Assembly (NCBI RefSeq): GCF_035917975.1
Contig: NZ_CP109130.1
Coordinates: forward strand, 1,922,001 to 1,986,000
Length of the DNA stretch: 64,000 bases
Direction of reading: 5' to 3'
Source of the DNA: Streptosporangium sp. NBC_01756
Lineage (GTDB): Bacteria; Actinomycetota; Actinomycetes; Streptosporangiales; Streptosporangiaceae
The position numbers and the translations under genes were made by a program. Below the pieces are notes generated by a model, which did not search any database, was not told where the DNA came from, and was given only the letters and a program-made list of their open reading frames with translations. Shown here piece after piece: positions 17,562 to 26,016 of the stretch (its first letter is position 1; each line of letters begins with the position of its first letter).

Positions 17562-18104
17562 ATGGATATGGACAAGGTACGTCTCCGAGTTGAGGAATTG
17601 TCCCAGCGGTTTGATGTCAACCCGCCTGAAGTGGTCTACGGTGAACCGCCCCAGGGGGCGGACTGCAAGCTGAAGAGACGCGGGAAGAACTCGCTGATCG
17701 TCATCGGAGCCACTTTTGACGTTCTGCCGGAGCATATGCAGGACGCGGATCTCGCATGGGCGGTTGCGGCATCCGATCGCACGCGCCTTCATAAGGAGGG
17801 GGCATCAACTCAAACCGCGGCTGGCATCGGCGCTGCGGCTGGCACCGTGGTGGCCTTTCTGTTCGACTTGCCCGTTCCGGTTGTGGTGGCCATGCTGGCG
17901 CTTCTCTGTGTGGCCGTAGTGCCGATCATCGGCAGACAGCAGATTTATGGGATGGACCGCCGGGTGGCTGAGGTCTGCGGAGAAGAGACGATCCATCGCG
18001 CCCTGAAGTACTACCAGGAGCATCCGCCTCAGATGCGAGGTCTCTACCAACTCGCGATGAAGATACAGCCCTCCATGGCAAAACGAGCTGCCCGGATGGG
18101 CTGA
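17562..18104 (+). CDS. M48-peptidase-like membrane protein lacking the zinc motif
   Basis: About 180 aa; ATG 17562, ATG 17568 or an upstream ATG 17535 are all possible. Layout resembles the M48 family: an N-terminal region with VNPPEVVYGEPPQ and LIVIGATFDVLP, a segment LAWAVAASDRTRLH where an HExxH helix would be expected, two adjacent hydrophobic segments (~85-120), then GMDRRVAEVCG and a final HPPQMRGLYQLAMKIQP. No HExxH is present, so it is not expected to be a protease. It sits directly next to the truncated end of the integrase and just before a 26-bp hairpin. The family link is tentative. Confidence 0.55.
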   Translation: MDMDKVRLRVEELSQRFDVNPPEVVYGEPPQGADCKLKRRGKNSLIVIGATFDVLPEHMQDADLAWAVAASDRTRLHKEGASTQTAAGIGAAAGTVVAFLFDLPVPVVVAMLALLCVAVVPIIGRQQIYGMDRRVAEVCGEETIHRALKYYQEHPPQMRGLYQLAMKIQPSMAKRAARMG

Positions 18105-18173
18105 CCCTCCCCTCGTACTGTGGAGATCCGACCTCCCCCTTAGGCAAGATCTCCACAGTACGAGAGGAGGGTC
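18103..18173. repeat. Dispersed hairpin element, copy 1
   Basis: Two 26-bp arms (18103-18128 and 18148-18173) pair at 25 of 26 positions around a 19-nt loop beginning CGACCTCCCCC. The left arm starts in the stop codon of the M48-like gene. A second, more diverged copy with the same loop start lies at 38138-38196. It could work as a bidirectional terminator or be a small mobile palindrome. Confidence 0.85.
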
Positions 18174-18266
18174 ACCCAATATCCCCGACGTACACGGGCA
18201 TCAGTATGGAGCTACACCTACTGGAGAAGACAACGGAATCGCATCACAGATGATCGGAAGCATCGG

Positions 18267-18563
18267 CTACGAGCGGCCAACTCCGAAGGCCCTCATCAGG
18301 ATGAGCGGCACCGATCCGGATTCAATCTCAGCAGGCAGATCATCCAGATCGTGAGCGTAACCCGGAGGCACATCGGATCCTGCCAGCGATAACAACTGCA
18401 CCGCTAAGCCACGCAGACCGGCTGGATCGCCTTCGATCGTCACATAGTCATCATCAACCAGGACCTGCAGAAAGTAGTCATCCGGCCACAGCCGAGGCAG
18501 CCCCCGGCTCGCGGAGTACTTCGGCACCTCAAGCGTGATCGGCTTCGTCTCTATCTCATCCAT
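18267..18563 (-). CDS. Imm32-like small protein
   Basis: About 98 aa from ATG 18563 (MDEIETKPITLEVPKYSASR); in-frame GTGs just upstream are alternatives. The core VTIEGDPAGLRGLAVQLLSL followed by AGSDVPPG and a late EIESGSVPLILMR resembles the Imm32 immunity-protein family (GDPAGLRxLAxxLLxLA...EPGSxxL). Such proteins often sit alone in actinobacterial genomes and island cargo. No toxin partner is adjacent; its neighbours are a repeat and the STAND gene. The family call is from memory of the motif and is moderate. Confidence 0.5.
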   Translation of the reverse strand: MDEIETKPITLEVPKYSASRGLPRLWPDDYFLQVLVDDDYVTIEGDPAGLRGLAVQLLSLAGSDVPPGYAHDLDDLPAEIESGSVPLILMRAFGVGRS

Positions 18564-18651
18564 CACCACACGATGCCGGACACCACAAGCAACCCGCACA
18601 TCATCTGCCGAAATAGTAGTTGGCAGGGGTGACAACAAGGCAACTGAACAT

Positions 18652-18932
18652 TGCCGAATTGTTCTTATAGGTATCAAGCGGCGGCGCGCCGCGCCGCCGT
18701 ACCCGGCCCTCTGCCGCACGCCGACCGGGCGTGCGGCGTGGGCGCCGGTCCCGGCCGGCGGCGCCCCGGGCCGTAGCCGCACCGCGCACCCGCCGTACCC
18801 AACGCGCGCGCCGACCTATGCGACGCACCGCCGTACCGCATTTCCCTCGCGATCGCCTGAGCGTGGCTGGTCGTCATTGATGGTTGGGGGCGATCGACGA
18901 TCCGCGGCTTCGTTCCTCAGCCACGGCTCACC
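18652..18932. repeat. ~280-bp dispersed repeat, copy 1
   Basis: Matches 28369-28652 in the same orientation. Shared blocks: TGCCG-ATTGTTCT at the start, GGTATCAAG-CGGCGGCG, CCGGGCGTGCGGCGTGGGC in the middle, and GGTTGGGGGCGATCGACGAT near the end. The centre is very GC-rich with many CGGCGGCG/CGCCGCCG palindromes and is less conserved. Its right end reaches the last codons of the STAND gene. Confidence 0.8.
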
Positions 18933-21477
18933 GGGTATCTCGGGCGATGTCGAGGTTCTTTCGCACGATCTCTGTGGTCGGATGCGTCTGTCCCAGGACC
19001 CGGATGGAGTCGCTGAGAGCCTGTTTGTACAGCGGGATGGCCCGCTCCAGATCCCCCGCCGATTCGTAGGCGCTGGCGAGGTTGTTGCAGTTGGACAGGG
19101 TGTTGGGGTGGTCGGCGCCCAGGACCCGGATGGAGTCGGTGAGGTTCTGTTCGTACAGCGGGATGGCCCGCTCCAGATCCCCCGCCGATTCGTAGGCGCT
19201 GGCGAGGTTGTTGCGGCTGGACAGGGTGTTGGGGTGGTCGGCGCCCAGAACCCGGATGAAGTCGCTGAAGTTCTGTTCGTACAGCAGGATGGCCCGCTCC
19301 AGATCCCCCGCCGATTCGTAAGCGCCGGCGAGGTTGTTGCGGCTGCCCAGGGTGTCGGGGTGATCGGCACCCAGAACCCGGGTCCGGTCGGCGATGGCCT
19401 GTTCATACAGCGGGATGGCCCACCCCAGAGCCCCCGCCGCTTGATAGGCGCTGGCGAGGTTACTGCGGCTGGATAGGGTGTTGGGGTGGTCGGCGCCCAG
19501 GACTCGGGTCCGGTCGATGAGGGTCTGTTCGTACAGCGGGATGGCCTGTCCCAGATCCCCCGCCGATTCGTAGGCGCTGGCGAGGTTGTTGCGGCTGGAC
19601 AGGGCGCTGGGGTGATTGGCGCCCAGGATTCGGATGAAGTCGCTAAGGGTCTGTTCGAACAGCGGGATGGCCCGCTCCAGATCCCCCGCCACTTGGTAGG
19701 CGCCAGCGAGGTTGTTGCGGCTGCCCAGGGTGTCGGGGTGGTCGGCGCCCAGGACCCGGATGGAGTCGGCGAGGGTTTGTTTGTACAGCGGGATGGCCCG
19801 CTTCAGATCCCCTGCCACATGGTAGAGGTAGGCAAGGTTGTTGCGGCTGGATAGGGTGTTGGGGTGGTCGGCGCCCAGGACCCGGATGGAGTCGGCGAGG
19901 TTCTGTTTGTACAGCGGGATGGCCCGCCCCAGATCCCCCGCCGATTCGTAGACGCTGGCGAGGTTGTTGCGGCTGCCCAGGGTGTCGGGGTGATCGGCAC
20001 CCAGGACCCGGGTCCGATCGGCGAGGATCTGCTCGAACAGCGGGATGGCCCGCCCCAGATCCCCCGCGGCTTCCAAGTACTGTCCCGCCCGGTTCTGCAA
20101 GCTCAAAACCGTCGTGATCGACGATGAGGAACCGGTGGTTTCCATGGAACGGGCATGCAGGTGCAAGGTCGCGGCTTGGTCGATGAGCGACTCACGATCA
20201 AGCCGATCCCACACCACCCGGTGTATTGGCGGCTTGCACTCCTCAACCCATGCCGCTGCCGCACTGACCACGTTTTCCAGTCGGCGTTTCTTACGGGTGC
20301 TGTCGCGTGTGACGCGCTGGATGAAACGGTGCATGCTCACCGTCGCCCCATCCTGGCTCAGCACCAGCAGCGACGCATCGGCCAGCGTCCCGATCACCGC
20401 ATCCACCCGCGCCGCCCCATCACCGGTGATGACCCCCAGCAGATCCCGATCATCGGCAGCCCGATGCAGCCAGGCGCGCGGCACCCCCGCAGGCGAAACC
20501 ACCGCCATCAACTCCAGCAGGCCCCGCTCCACCCGGGTAGCACGGCCAGAAGCGAATTCAGCCAGCGCCAGCAGCACCGCCCGCGCCGCACCGACCGGGT
20601 ACCCGTCACCGGGGACCTTCGGAAACGCCTCCTCCAGCGACACCGACCGCAACCGCTCAACATAGGTGTCATAACCCAATGCCTGCCGGTTGATGACATA
20701 CGCCGCCGCGGCCAGCGCCAGCGGCAGATGATCTACCTCCTCCGCAAGCGCTCGCGCCGATACCTCATCGTCGGCCTGCCACGGGCGATCGGCGCGTTCG
20801 CGCAGGAACGCCAACGCTTCGGTGCCGGTGAAGACCTCCACCCGCACCGCAGTTCCGAGCATCTCCACGCTGCGGTAGTTGCTGGAGATCACCACCTGTA
20901 CTGCTCCCAGCGGCGGCAACCACGCCGTGACCAGATCGGCATCGCTTACGTTGTCCAGCACGATCAGGCACCGCTCGGTCTGGTCGGTCAGCCACTTCTT
21001 CAACCGGCGCGCCCCGGCCGCCGCGTCCTCCCCGGCCACGGTAATGCCCAGATCGGCGGCGACCGCATCTAACCCGGCCACCAGTTGATCGTCCGTTTCG
21101 GCGTGCACCCAGGCGACCAGTGGCCACCCCTGCCGTGCGCAGTGCCGTGCATACGCCGCTGCGATCTGCGTTTTGCCCACCCCCCGCGCACCGGTCAACG
21201 CGCAGATCACCGCCACCTGACTCGATTCCGCCGCCCGCTGCAACGCCTCCATCAACCCCGGACGCGGCTGAAACGCCTTCGGCTCCCGCGGAATATCCCC
21301 CGACACCACCGGACCCTCAGGCCGCACAAGAGCAGGCACGGGCAGTGGCGCCTGGGTCACGTACATGTCGCGCCCGGCGGTCAAGGCATCCCGCTGGGCG
21401 TCGATGACTTGGTTGACCGGCGTTTGTGGCGGGTCATCCTCCGGGCCAGCGGGGAGGAAAGGGAGAGGAGCGCCCAT
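18928..21477 (-). CDS. NB-ARC-type STAND NTPase with nine TPR repeats
   Basis: 849 aa. N-terminus carries VIDAQRDALTAGRDMYVTQ (residues ~24-42), a short strand-rich tag also present in the partner gene. Then the NB-ARC core: Walker A GARGVGKT (~96-103), Walker B CLIVLDNVSD, and LPLALAAAAYVI (GLPLA-like). The C-terminus (~470-845) is nine 42-residue kinesin-light-chain-type TPRs of the form AIPLYEQ...VLGADHP-TL-SRNNLASAYESAGDL. Such proteins are thought to oligomerise on sensing a ligand through the TPRs, often in antiphage or programmed-death systems. The 125-aa partner gene ends 7 bp upstream of this ATG, so the pair is an operon. No effector domain is visible in this protein. Confidence 0.85.
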   Translation of the reverse strand: MGAPLPFLPAGPEDDPPQTPVNQVIDAQRDALTAGRDMYVTQAPLPVPALVRPEGPVVSGDIPREPKAFQPRPGLMEALQRAAESSQVAVICALTGARGVGKTQIAAAYARHCARQGWPLVAWVHAETDDQLVAGLDAVAADLGITVAGEDAAAGARRLKKWLTDQTERCLIVLDNVSDADLVTAWLPPLGAVQVVISSNYRSVEMLGTAVRVEVFTGTEALAFLRERADRPWQADDEVSARALAEEVDHLPLALAAAAYVINRQALGYDTYVERLRSVSLEEAFPKVPGDGYPVGAARAVLLALAEFASGRATRVERGLLELMAVVSPAGVPRAWLHRAADDRDLLGVITGDGAARVDAVIGTLADASLLVLSQDGATVSMHRFIQRVTRDSTRKKRRLENVVSAAAAWVEECKPPIHRVVWDRLDRESLIDQAATLHLHARSMETTGSSSSITTVLSLQNRAGQYLEAAGDLGRAIPLFEQILADRTRVLGADHPDTLGSRNNLASVYESAGDLGRAIPLYKQNLADSIRVLGADHPNTLSSRNNLAYLYHVAGDLKRAIPLYKQTLADSIRVLGADHPDTLGSRNNLAGAYQVAGDLERAIPLFEQTLSDFIRILGANHPSALSSRNNLASAYESAGDLGQAIPLYEQTLIDRTRVLGADHPNTLSSRSNLASAYQAAGALGWAIPLYEQAIADRTRVLGADHPDTLGSRNNLAGAYESAGDLERAILLYEQNFSDFIRVLGADHPNTLSSRNNLASAYESAGDLERAIPLYEQNLTDSIRVLGADHPNTLSNCNNLASAYESAGDLERAIPLYKQALSDSIRVLGQTHPTTEIVRKNLDIARDTR
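18955..20085. repeat. 126-bp tandem repeat, 9 copies, inside the STAND gene
   Basis: Each unit encodes one 42-residue TPR. Long DNA stretches are identical between units, e.g. GGGATGGCCCGCTCCAGATC and GATTCGTAGGCGCTGGCGAG recur many times, which points to recent duplication or gene conversion. Copy number is likely variable between strains and hard to assemble with short reads. Confidence 0.9.
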
Positions 21478-21484
21478 ACCCGGG

Positions 21485-21862
21485 TTAGGAAATCTCGGGC
21501 CGCTGGTGAACGGTCATATCCCGGCCGGCGGCATAGATGTCGCGACCGGCGATCATTTGCTGGGTTACCGACCCTGGCGATGCGTACTTTTCCGCCCATC
21601 CCGCCAGTTCCGCCGCGAACTGCGGGTCACGCTGGGCATGCCAGGCCAGCGCCGCCGCCAGCTCCTTGATCCTGCCGTCATCCTCAGGCTGCTCCTGTGC
21701 CTGCTCCAGCGCATCCACCGACCTCGCATCCGCCCCAAATACCGAACGGATCCGCGCACGAATGGTTTCCACCAGCGTCAACGCCGCCTTTTCTCCCAGA
21801 CCGGTCACCGCACCGGTCCCCGCGATCATCGCCACCGCCGCCGCGATCGCACTCACATCCAT
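21485..21862 (-). CDS. Small partner of the STAND protein with C-terminal GRD-type tag
   Basis: 125 aa from ATG 21862 (MDVSAIAAAVAMIAGTGAV). A hydrophobic Ala-rich N-terminal segment (~4-22) could be a membrane helix. The middle is helical (LVETIRARIRSVFG...AWHAQRDPQFAAELAGWA). The C-terminus has two copies of a short strand motif, MIAGRDIYAAGRDMTVHQ, like the N-terminal tag of the STAND protein encoded 7 bp downstream. I infer that the tags let the two proteins associate. No annotated family recognised with confidence. Confidence 0.72.
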   Translation of the reverse strand: MDVSAIAAAVAMIAGTGAVTGLGEKAALTLVETIRARIRSVFGADARSVDALEQAQEQPEDDGRIKELAAALAWHAQRDPQFAAELAGWAEKYASPGSVTQQMIAGRDIYAAGRDMTVHQRPEIS

Positions 21863-22291
21863 CAACGACACTCCCTCGGGTTGCCGACCCCACGGATAGG
21901 AGAACCACACAGATACTGTCACTACTGGATCAACAGCGTGCGGGATATGCGCGGGATAGCTGCCACCGAGCTGCGTACCAGATGGTCCGATGGCGCAGGT
22001 CACGGCCTATGAGCAGCTGTAACGGGAACCCTCTGTAAAACCGTCGCCGCTTCAATCCTGGGAGCCAACTTGGGAGCCAACGGGCCGTACGACCCCGGAC
22101 CGAGCTGGACCGATATGAACAGGCGACTCGTTCGTGACCTGTGCGACGAACGCTTGGGGACCTACGGATCTCGATGTCAGGCGAGGCGTGCCCGATCGCG
22201 CGGTGATCAAGGGAAGTCCACCAGCATCACTATGTAGGGCTTATCCAGGCTGTTCCTGGCACGTTGATCTAGTTCATGAGAAGGTTAAGGC
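21863..22291. other. Divergent intergenic region with a 12-bp-period direct repeat
   Basis: 429 bp between the STAND operon (minus) and the PycTM-like gene (plus); promoters for both should lie here. It contains TGGGAGCCAAC twice (22059-22069 and 22071-22081), a direct repeat resembling integrase arm-type or regulator sites, and CTGTAAAACCGTCGCC (22033-22048), which recurs at 38093-38108. No gene seen. Confidence 0.5.
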
Positions 22292-22858
22292 ATGTTTCGC
22301 CGAATGTTCTCCGCCCTGGCAAAGGCCGAACTAGATCCGCGCCAACTAGCCGAGGAAGATGCGTGTTCATACGGCGCACAACTGCTCAGCGAAGCGCGAG
22401 AAGAGTTAAACAGGGCGGACGCTAAAGCTCAGGTGCTGCTCGGTGTCGTCGGTCTGGGCCTAGGTGCGATCGCCGGAGGGCTGCTCGCCGGCAGTTGGTC
22501 GCCGTTCTCCCTGTCCAATGAAGTGGAGTGGCTGTGGTGGGTAGGTTCCGCCGCTGCTCTCTCGACGCTCCTTTGCCTGGCGAGAGCGGTTTATCCGCGG
22601 ACAGCTAGACGGGGAGCCACGGACTCTGGCACGGTTACCTACTTCGCCGATGTCTTAAGGTTCGACTCGGCCGAAGCCGTCGCCGAGGCATTAATGAGAT
22701 CTTCCACGCTCGATCTGGCGCGGGTTTCCGATCAACTCCGGCAGGTGAGCGGCATCGTCAGTCACAAGTACCGACTCGTCCGCTGGGGCTTTTGGCTCTT
22801 GTTGATCGCGATCGTGGCCATGATCAGCGCTTTTCTGATTAATATTATCCTTCGCTGA
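22292..22858 (+). CDS. PycTM-type Pycsar effector (DUF5706-like membrane protein)
   Basis: 188 aa. The arrangement matches PycTM effectors: a helix with the hallmark EELNRADAKAQVLLGVVGLG leading into TM1 (~46-66), TM2 (~82-98) ending CLARAVYPRT, a cytosolic helical part containing VSDQLRQVSGIVSHKYRLVR, and TM3 (~163-187). In Pycsar, cyclic CMP or cyclic UMP made on infection activates such a protein, which then disrupts the inner membrane. A class III cyclase-like gene follows 207 bp downstream on the same strand. The ATG is preceded by AAGGTTAAGG. Family assignment rests on motif and topology, read by eye. Confidence 0.8.
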   Translation: MFRRMFSALAKAELDPRQLAEEDACSYGAQLLSEAREELNRADAKAQVLLGVVGLGLGAIAGGLLAGSWSPFSLSNEVEWLWWVGSAAALSTLLCLARAVYPRTARRGATDSGTVTYFADVLRFDSAEAVAEALMRSSTLDLARVSDQLRQVSGIVSHKYRLVRWGFWLLLIAIVAMISAFLINIILR

Positions 22859-23065
22859 GCAGGTATGTTTCCGAGCCATCCGTGCCCAAACGTAGTGATC
22901 CAAAATCTTCAGACGCTTATCTGAGAGTTGTCAAAACAGCGCCATCAACGTATGGATGACAGATGAGGCGCGAGCGGCACACGGGAGATTCCGCCTCACC
23001 GCAGCCCCTCTGATGCAATCTTTCTTCGAAGGAATGTGCTCTATACCTACAGCGAGGAATAGCAC

Positions 23066-23905
23066 GTGAACCACGACCTAGTAGATAGAAATCCCAGGCG
23101 GCGACTCCCTCCTTACCGTGGGCTCTTTGCGGTGGATTGTGTCCAGTTCAGTAAGAACCGAAGCGTCAACTTACCGGATCTTAGCGCCAAGATCCCCTAC
23201 GTACTGGAGACCGCGCTGACCCGTTGCGGGATCCCTCAGGTCTGGGAAAGACGGCGGTTCCCACAAGGCACGGGTGACGGGTACATCTTCGGGATGAAGA
23301 CGAAGCACATCCCAACTCTGATCGACCAAGTACTCCCTAGCCTGCAAGACGTGTTGTATGAGTTAGCGCCCGGTTTCCGAGCCCAGGAACGAAGTCTTAA
23401 TCTCCGACTGCGGGCAAGTATCCATATCGGGCCCGTATACGACCAAGGCGACGTGCTACGGGATCGAATCAGCGAGCCGACCGTATACGCATGCAGATTA
23501 CTTGACTCCACGCCGCTTAGGGATGCGCTCAAACGCAGCGAGCCCGACGTCACCCTAATCGGCGCAATCATCTCTCAACGCGTCTTCGAGGACGTTATAA
23601 GATCTGGGTACACCGAGTTGCATGAAACGGAGTTCGAGCATGTCACCGCCGAAGTGACCGACAAAGACTTCGCTCAGGCCGCATGGCTATACATTCCTCG
23701 TCGATCGCGTCACACTGGTAGAGCCGATCCAGCTGAAGAGCCCGTCGCCGCGGAAAAATCTACTCCACTTCCGACCGCCACAGCTATCTTCCACGGCAAC
23801 ATCGGCCAGAACATCACGGCGAGCCAGATTTCCGATGGAGTCCATCTAAACCTCCCTGACGGGTTCTTAGATTCTCGCCGGAAGAAGGAGCAGGAGGAGT
23901 CGTGA
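23066..23905 (+). CDS. Class III nucleotide cyclase-like protein (PycC candidate)
   Basis: 279 aa. Cyclase features: first metal Asp24 in LFAVDCVQFS, second metal Asp71 in GTGDGYIFG, LRLRASIHIGPVYD strand, and a transition-state-type Arg144 in YACRLLDSTPLRDAL; the domain ends near AAWLYIPR (~218). Both metal ligands are kept, so it should be catalytic. The ATP/GTP selectivity residues are not canonical, which fits a pyrimidine or other cyclase, but the product cannot be read from sequence. The C-terminal ~60 residues carry FHGNIGQNITASQISDGVHL, a strand-rich tag resembling those of the nearby STAND pair. Its stop overlaps the next gene as GTGA. Start GTG 23066. Confidence 0.75.
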   Translation: MNHDLVDRNPRRRLPPYRGLFAVDCVQFSKNRSVNLPDLSAKIPYVLETALTRCGIPQVWERRRFPQGTGDGYIFGMKTKHIPTLIDQVLPSLQDVLYELAPGFRAQERSLNLRLRASIHIGPVYDQGDVLRDRISEPTVYACRLLDSTPLRDALKRSEPDVTLIGAIISQRVFEDVIRSGYTELHETEFEHVTAEVTDKDFAQAAWLYIPRRSRHTGRADPAEEPVAAEKSTPLPTATAIFHGNIGQNITASQISDGVHLNLPDGFLDSRRKKEQEES

Positions 23906-26016
23906 CGGAGCCCGTGCCCAGTCCCGACCCTATACCTGATTCCGACCCCGAGCCGGAGTCGGCACCTGATCCTGAGCTTGAGGAAGACGAAGAGTCTAAA
24001 TCTGCACCAGAACCGGTGGAGCCCCTTCTCTCCCAGGCTACTTTCAACGAGGCCGTAGGTGCCGCCTTCGTCGGCTCGCACATTGACAAATTTTATTTAT
24101 ATCTTTCGGAGGCACGTAGGACCTTCGCCGCGCGTACGCTGCACTCCGAGGTGCTCCAGAAAATGCGCGATGTCTATGTACGAATGGATCGTGAAGGATC
24201 TAATAAGGCGAGCGAGGTTGCGAGCCTTCTCCGCGAAAAATCACTTGTCGTCCTGCGTGGAGAATCTGGCACCGGGAGACGGATCACTGCAGTGAACGCC
24301 ATTAGGGACCTCCGCTTACCCCCCGAAGAACTGCTTCCTGATGCGGAAGATCTTGACCGATCATTGATCGTCGATGGTGTGCGCGGTCGTTTCCTCGATC
24401 TTAGCGAGATTGAAGAAGCAACCGTCTCCAAGCTCTCCAATGTGCTCTCTGATTACGTGGCGCGGCTGAGATCCGTCTCATCATGCCTAGTCGTCATCGC
24501 AACGGCTGATGAGTGTCGACTCCTTGATCCGGATGATGACGTTGTTGTGCGAATGATCGGTCCCGACCCGGCATCCGTCTTTCGCTCCCATCTGGAACAA
24601 GCGACCTCGAAGTCGTATGCCGACGAGTGGATGGATTACCCAAAGGTCAAGAAAGCTCTCCAAGGTGCCACCCCCCGACAAGCCACACGGCTCGCCAACA
24701 TGGCCAAGAAGAAGACAAATTCAACTACGAAGGATCTCCCGAAACAGGTCGAGGAGGTGCTCTCCGCATATAACGACTGGGCAGACGATCTAAAGGCCGC
24801 ATTCGACGACTCCGACACTGGCGATGCCTCCAAATCTGAATATGTCCGCGCACTCCTGCTCGCCACTGCAGCTTTGGAAGGTTCTCGGTCTGAAGCGGTC
24901 TTCACCGCCGCCGACCAACTGGTTGAACTATTAGGCCTCGAGGTCTATCCGGGGCATGGCCTTTTCGGGCCAGGAGCCACCAAGTTGCTGTCTCTGATCG
25001 GCGCGGATCTGAGCAAAGATCGAATCTTCTTCCGACGGTCGGATTACGCGATACCTGTTCTCGACCATATTTGGAGCGATCATCTCTACCTGCGCAAGCA
25101 CTTGGACAAATGGCTTGTCACTCTTGGCATCACAACTGGCTGCGAAAAAGCGAGCGGCTCTCTGTTACATTTAGCAACATCACATCATGCTCCAGAGTTG
25201 GTCACCAACGCCGTAACAAATTGGGCAATAAAATCAACAGGTAGAGCACGAGCCGTGGAAATCCTCACCGCTGCGGCGCTCAGCGATGAAATCGGCCGAA
25301 ACATCCGCCACAAACTGTACGAGTGGTCGATCGCGGCTACAGCAGAAGAGATTCAGATCACTGTGGCAGAGGTCTGCGGTGGACCTCTCGGAATCGCTTT
25401 TCCCGAAATCGCCCTCACTCGTCTTCGGCATCTGGCAGATCGCCGATCCACCAGGGTACGAGGGACCGTGTGCGCGGCCCTGGCCGAACTAGGAAAACGC
25501 AGCGAGCTGCATAAGATGATCCTCGCCGAAATCACAAAGTGGATCGAAAGCAACCCCGATCGTCGGACAACTGGCAGTCTCGCCTTCGCGACCTTAGCTA
25601 ATCTTCGCATGGACGAGCGACTCACGCTTATTCCCGAATCTCTCCTCGACGAGGAGCTCATCGGCTGGCTTGCTCAAGGGTGGCGCGCAGCACTTCGAAA
25701 TCAAGAAACGGCGGCAGGTACAGCGAAAATTGCGACCGTCTGGCTGGAGGCGGCAGCCCAGGCTCAAATATCCAGCCATGTGGTCATTGAAATTTTCTCC
25801 AAAGTATGTAGGAGCAGCTACGATATCGGGATCGTGGCGCCCCTTACCCGCCTCTGGGCACACGGCTCTCAGGAACCCTCGGAGATCTCCCGGGAACTAA
25901 TCCACCAAGAGCTCCTGGCCAAGATAGGGAAACTGAACCCTCATGTTTGGGGCGAGTCACCACTGATCGTTTACGAAAGAATCAAGGAGAGTCGTGGGAC
26001 TACTGGCCTGGATTAA
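23902..26016 (+). CDS. Large protein with degenerate P-loop (GxxxxGR) and helical repeats
   Basis: 704 aa, GTG start overlapping the cyclase stop by 4 bp. Acidic Pro-rich disordered N-terminus (~1-40), then FVGSHIDKFYLYL and a Walker A-like SLVVLRGESGTGRRITAV (~115-132) in which the invariant Lys is Arg, followed by CLVVIATADECRLL resembling a sensor strand. The C-terminal ~400 residues are alpha-helical, HEAT/armadillo-like. I recall actinobacterial conflict-system proteins with the same GxGR loop; they may bind but not hydrolyse NTP. Likely the regulatory or scaffolding component between the cyclase and the following gene. Function not established. Confidence 0.7.
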   Translation: MTEPVPSPDPIPDSDPEPESAPDPELEEDEESKSAPEPVEPLLSQATFNEAVGAAFVGSHIDKFYLYLSEARRTFAARTLHSEVLQKMRDVYVRMDREGSNKASEVASLLREKSLVVLRGESGTGRRITAVNAIRDLRLPPEELLPDAEDLDRSLIVDGVRGRFLDLSEIEEATVSKLSNVLSDYVARLRSVSSCLVVIATADECRLLDPDDDVVVRMIGPDPASVFRSHLEQATSKSYADEWMDYPKVKKALQGATPRQATRLANMAKKKTNSTTKDLPKQVEEVLSAYNDWADDLKAAFDDSDTGDASKSEYVRALLLATAALEGSRSEAVFTAADQLVELLGLEVYPGHGLFGPGATKLLSLIGADLSKDRIFFRRSDYAIPVLDHIWSDHLYLRKHLDKWLVTLGITTGCEKASGSLLHLATSHHAPELVTNAVTNWAIKSTGRARAVEILTAAALSDEIGRNIRHKLYEWSIAATAEEIQITVAEVCGGPLGIAFPEIALTRLRHLADRRSTRVRGTVCAALAELGKRSELHKMILAEITKWIESNPDRRTTGSLAFATLANLRMDERLTLIPESLLDEELIGWLAQGWRAALRNQETAAGTAKIATVWLEAAAQAQISSHVVIEIFSKVCRSSYDIGIVAPLTRLWAHGSQEPSEISRELIHQELLAKIGKLNPHVWGESPLIVYERIKESRGTTGLD

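Noticed and set aside
22033..22048. CTGTAAAACCGTCGCC shared with 38093-38108 as an attachment core
   Set aside because: A single 16-base match between two sites in 64 kb is close to chance, and no other element-end features support it.
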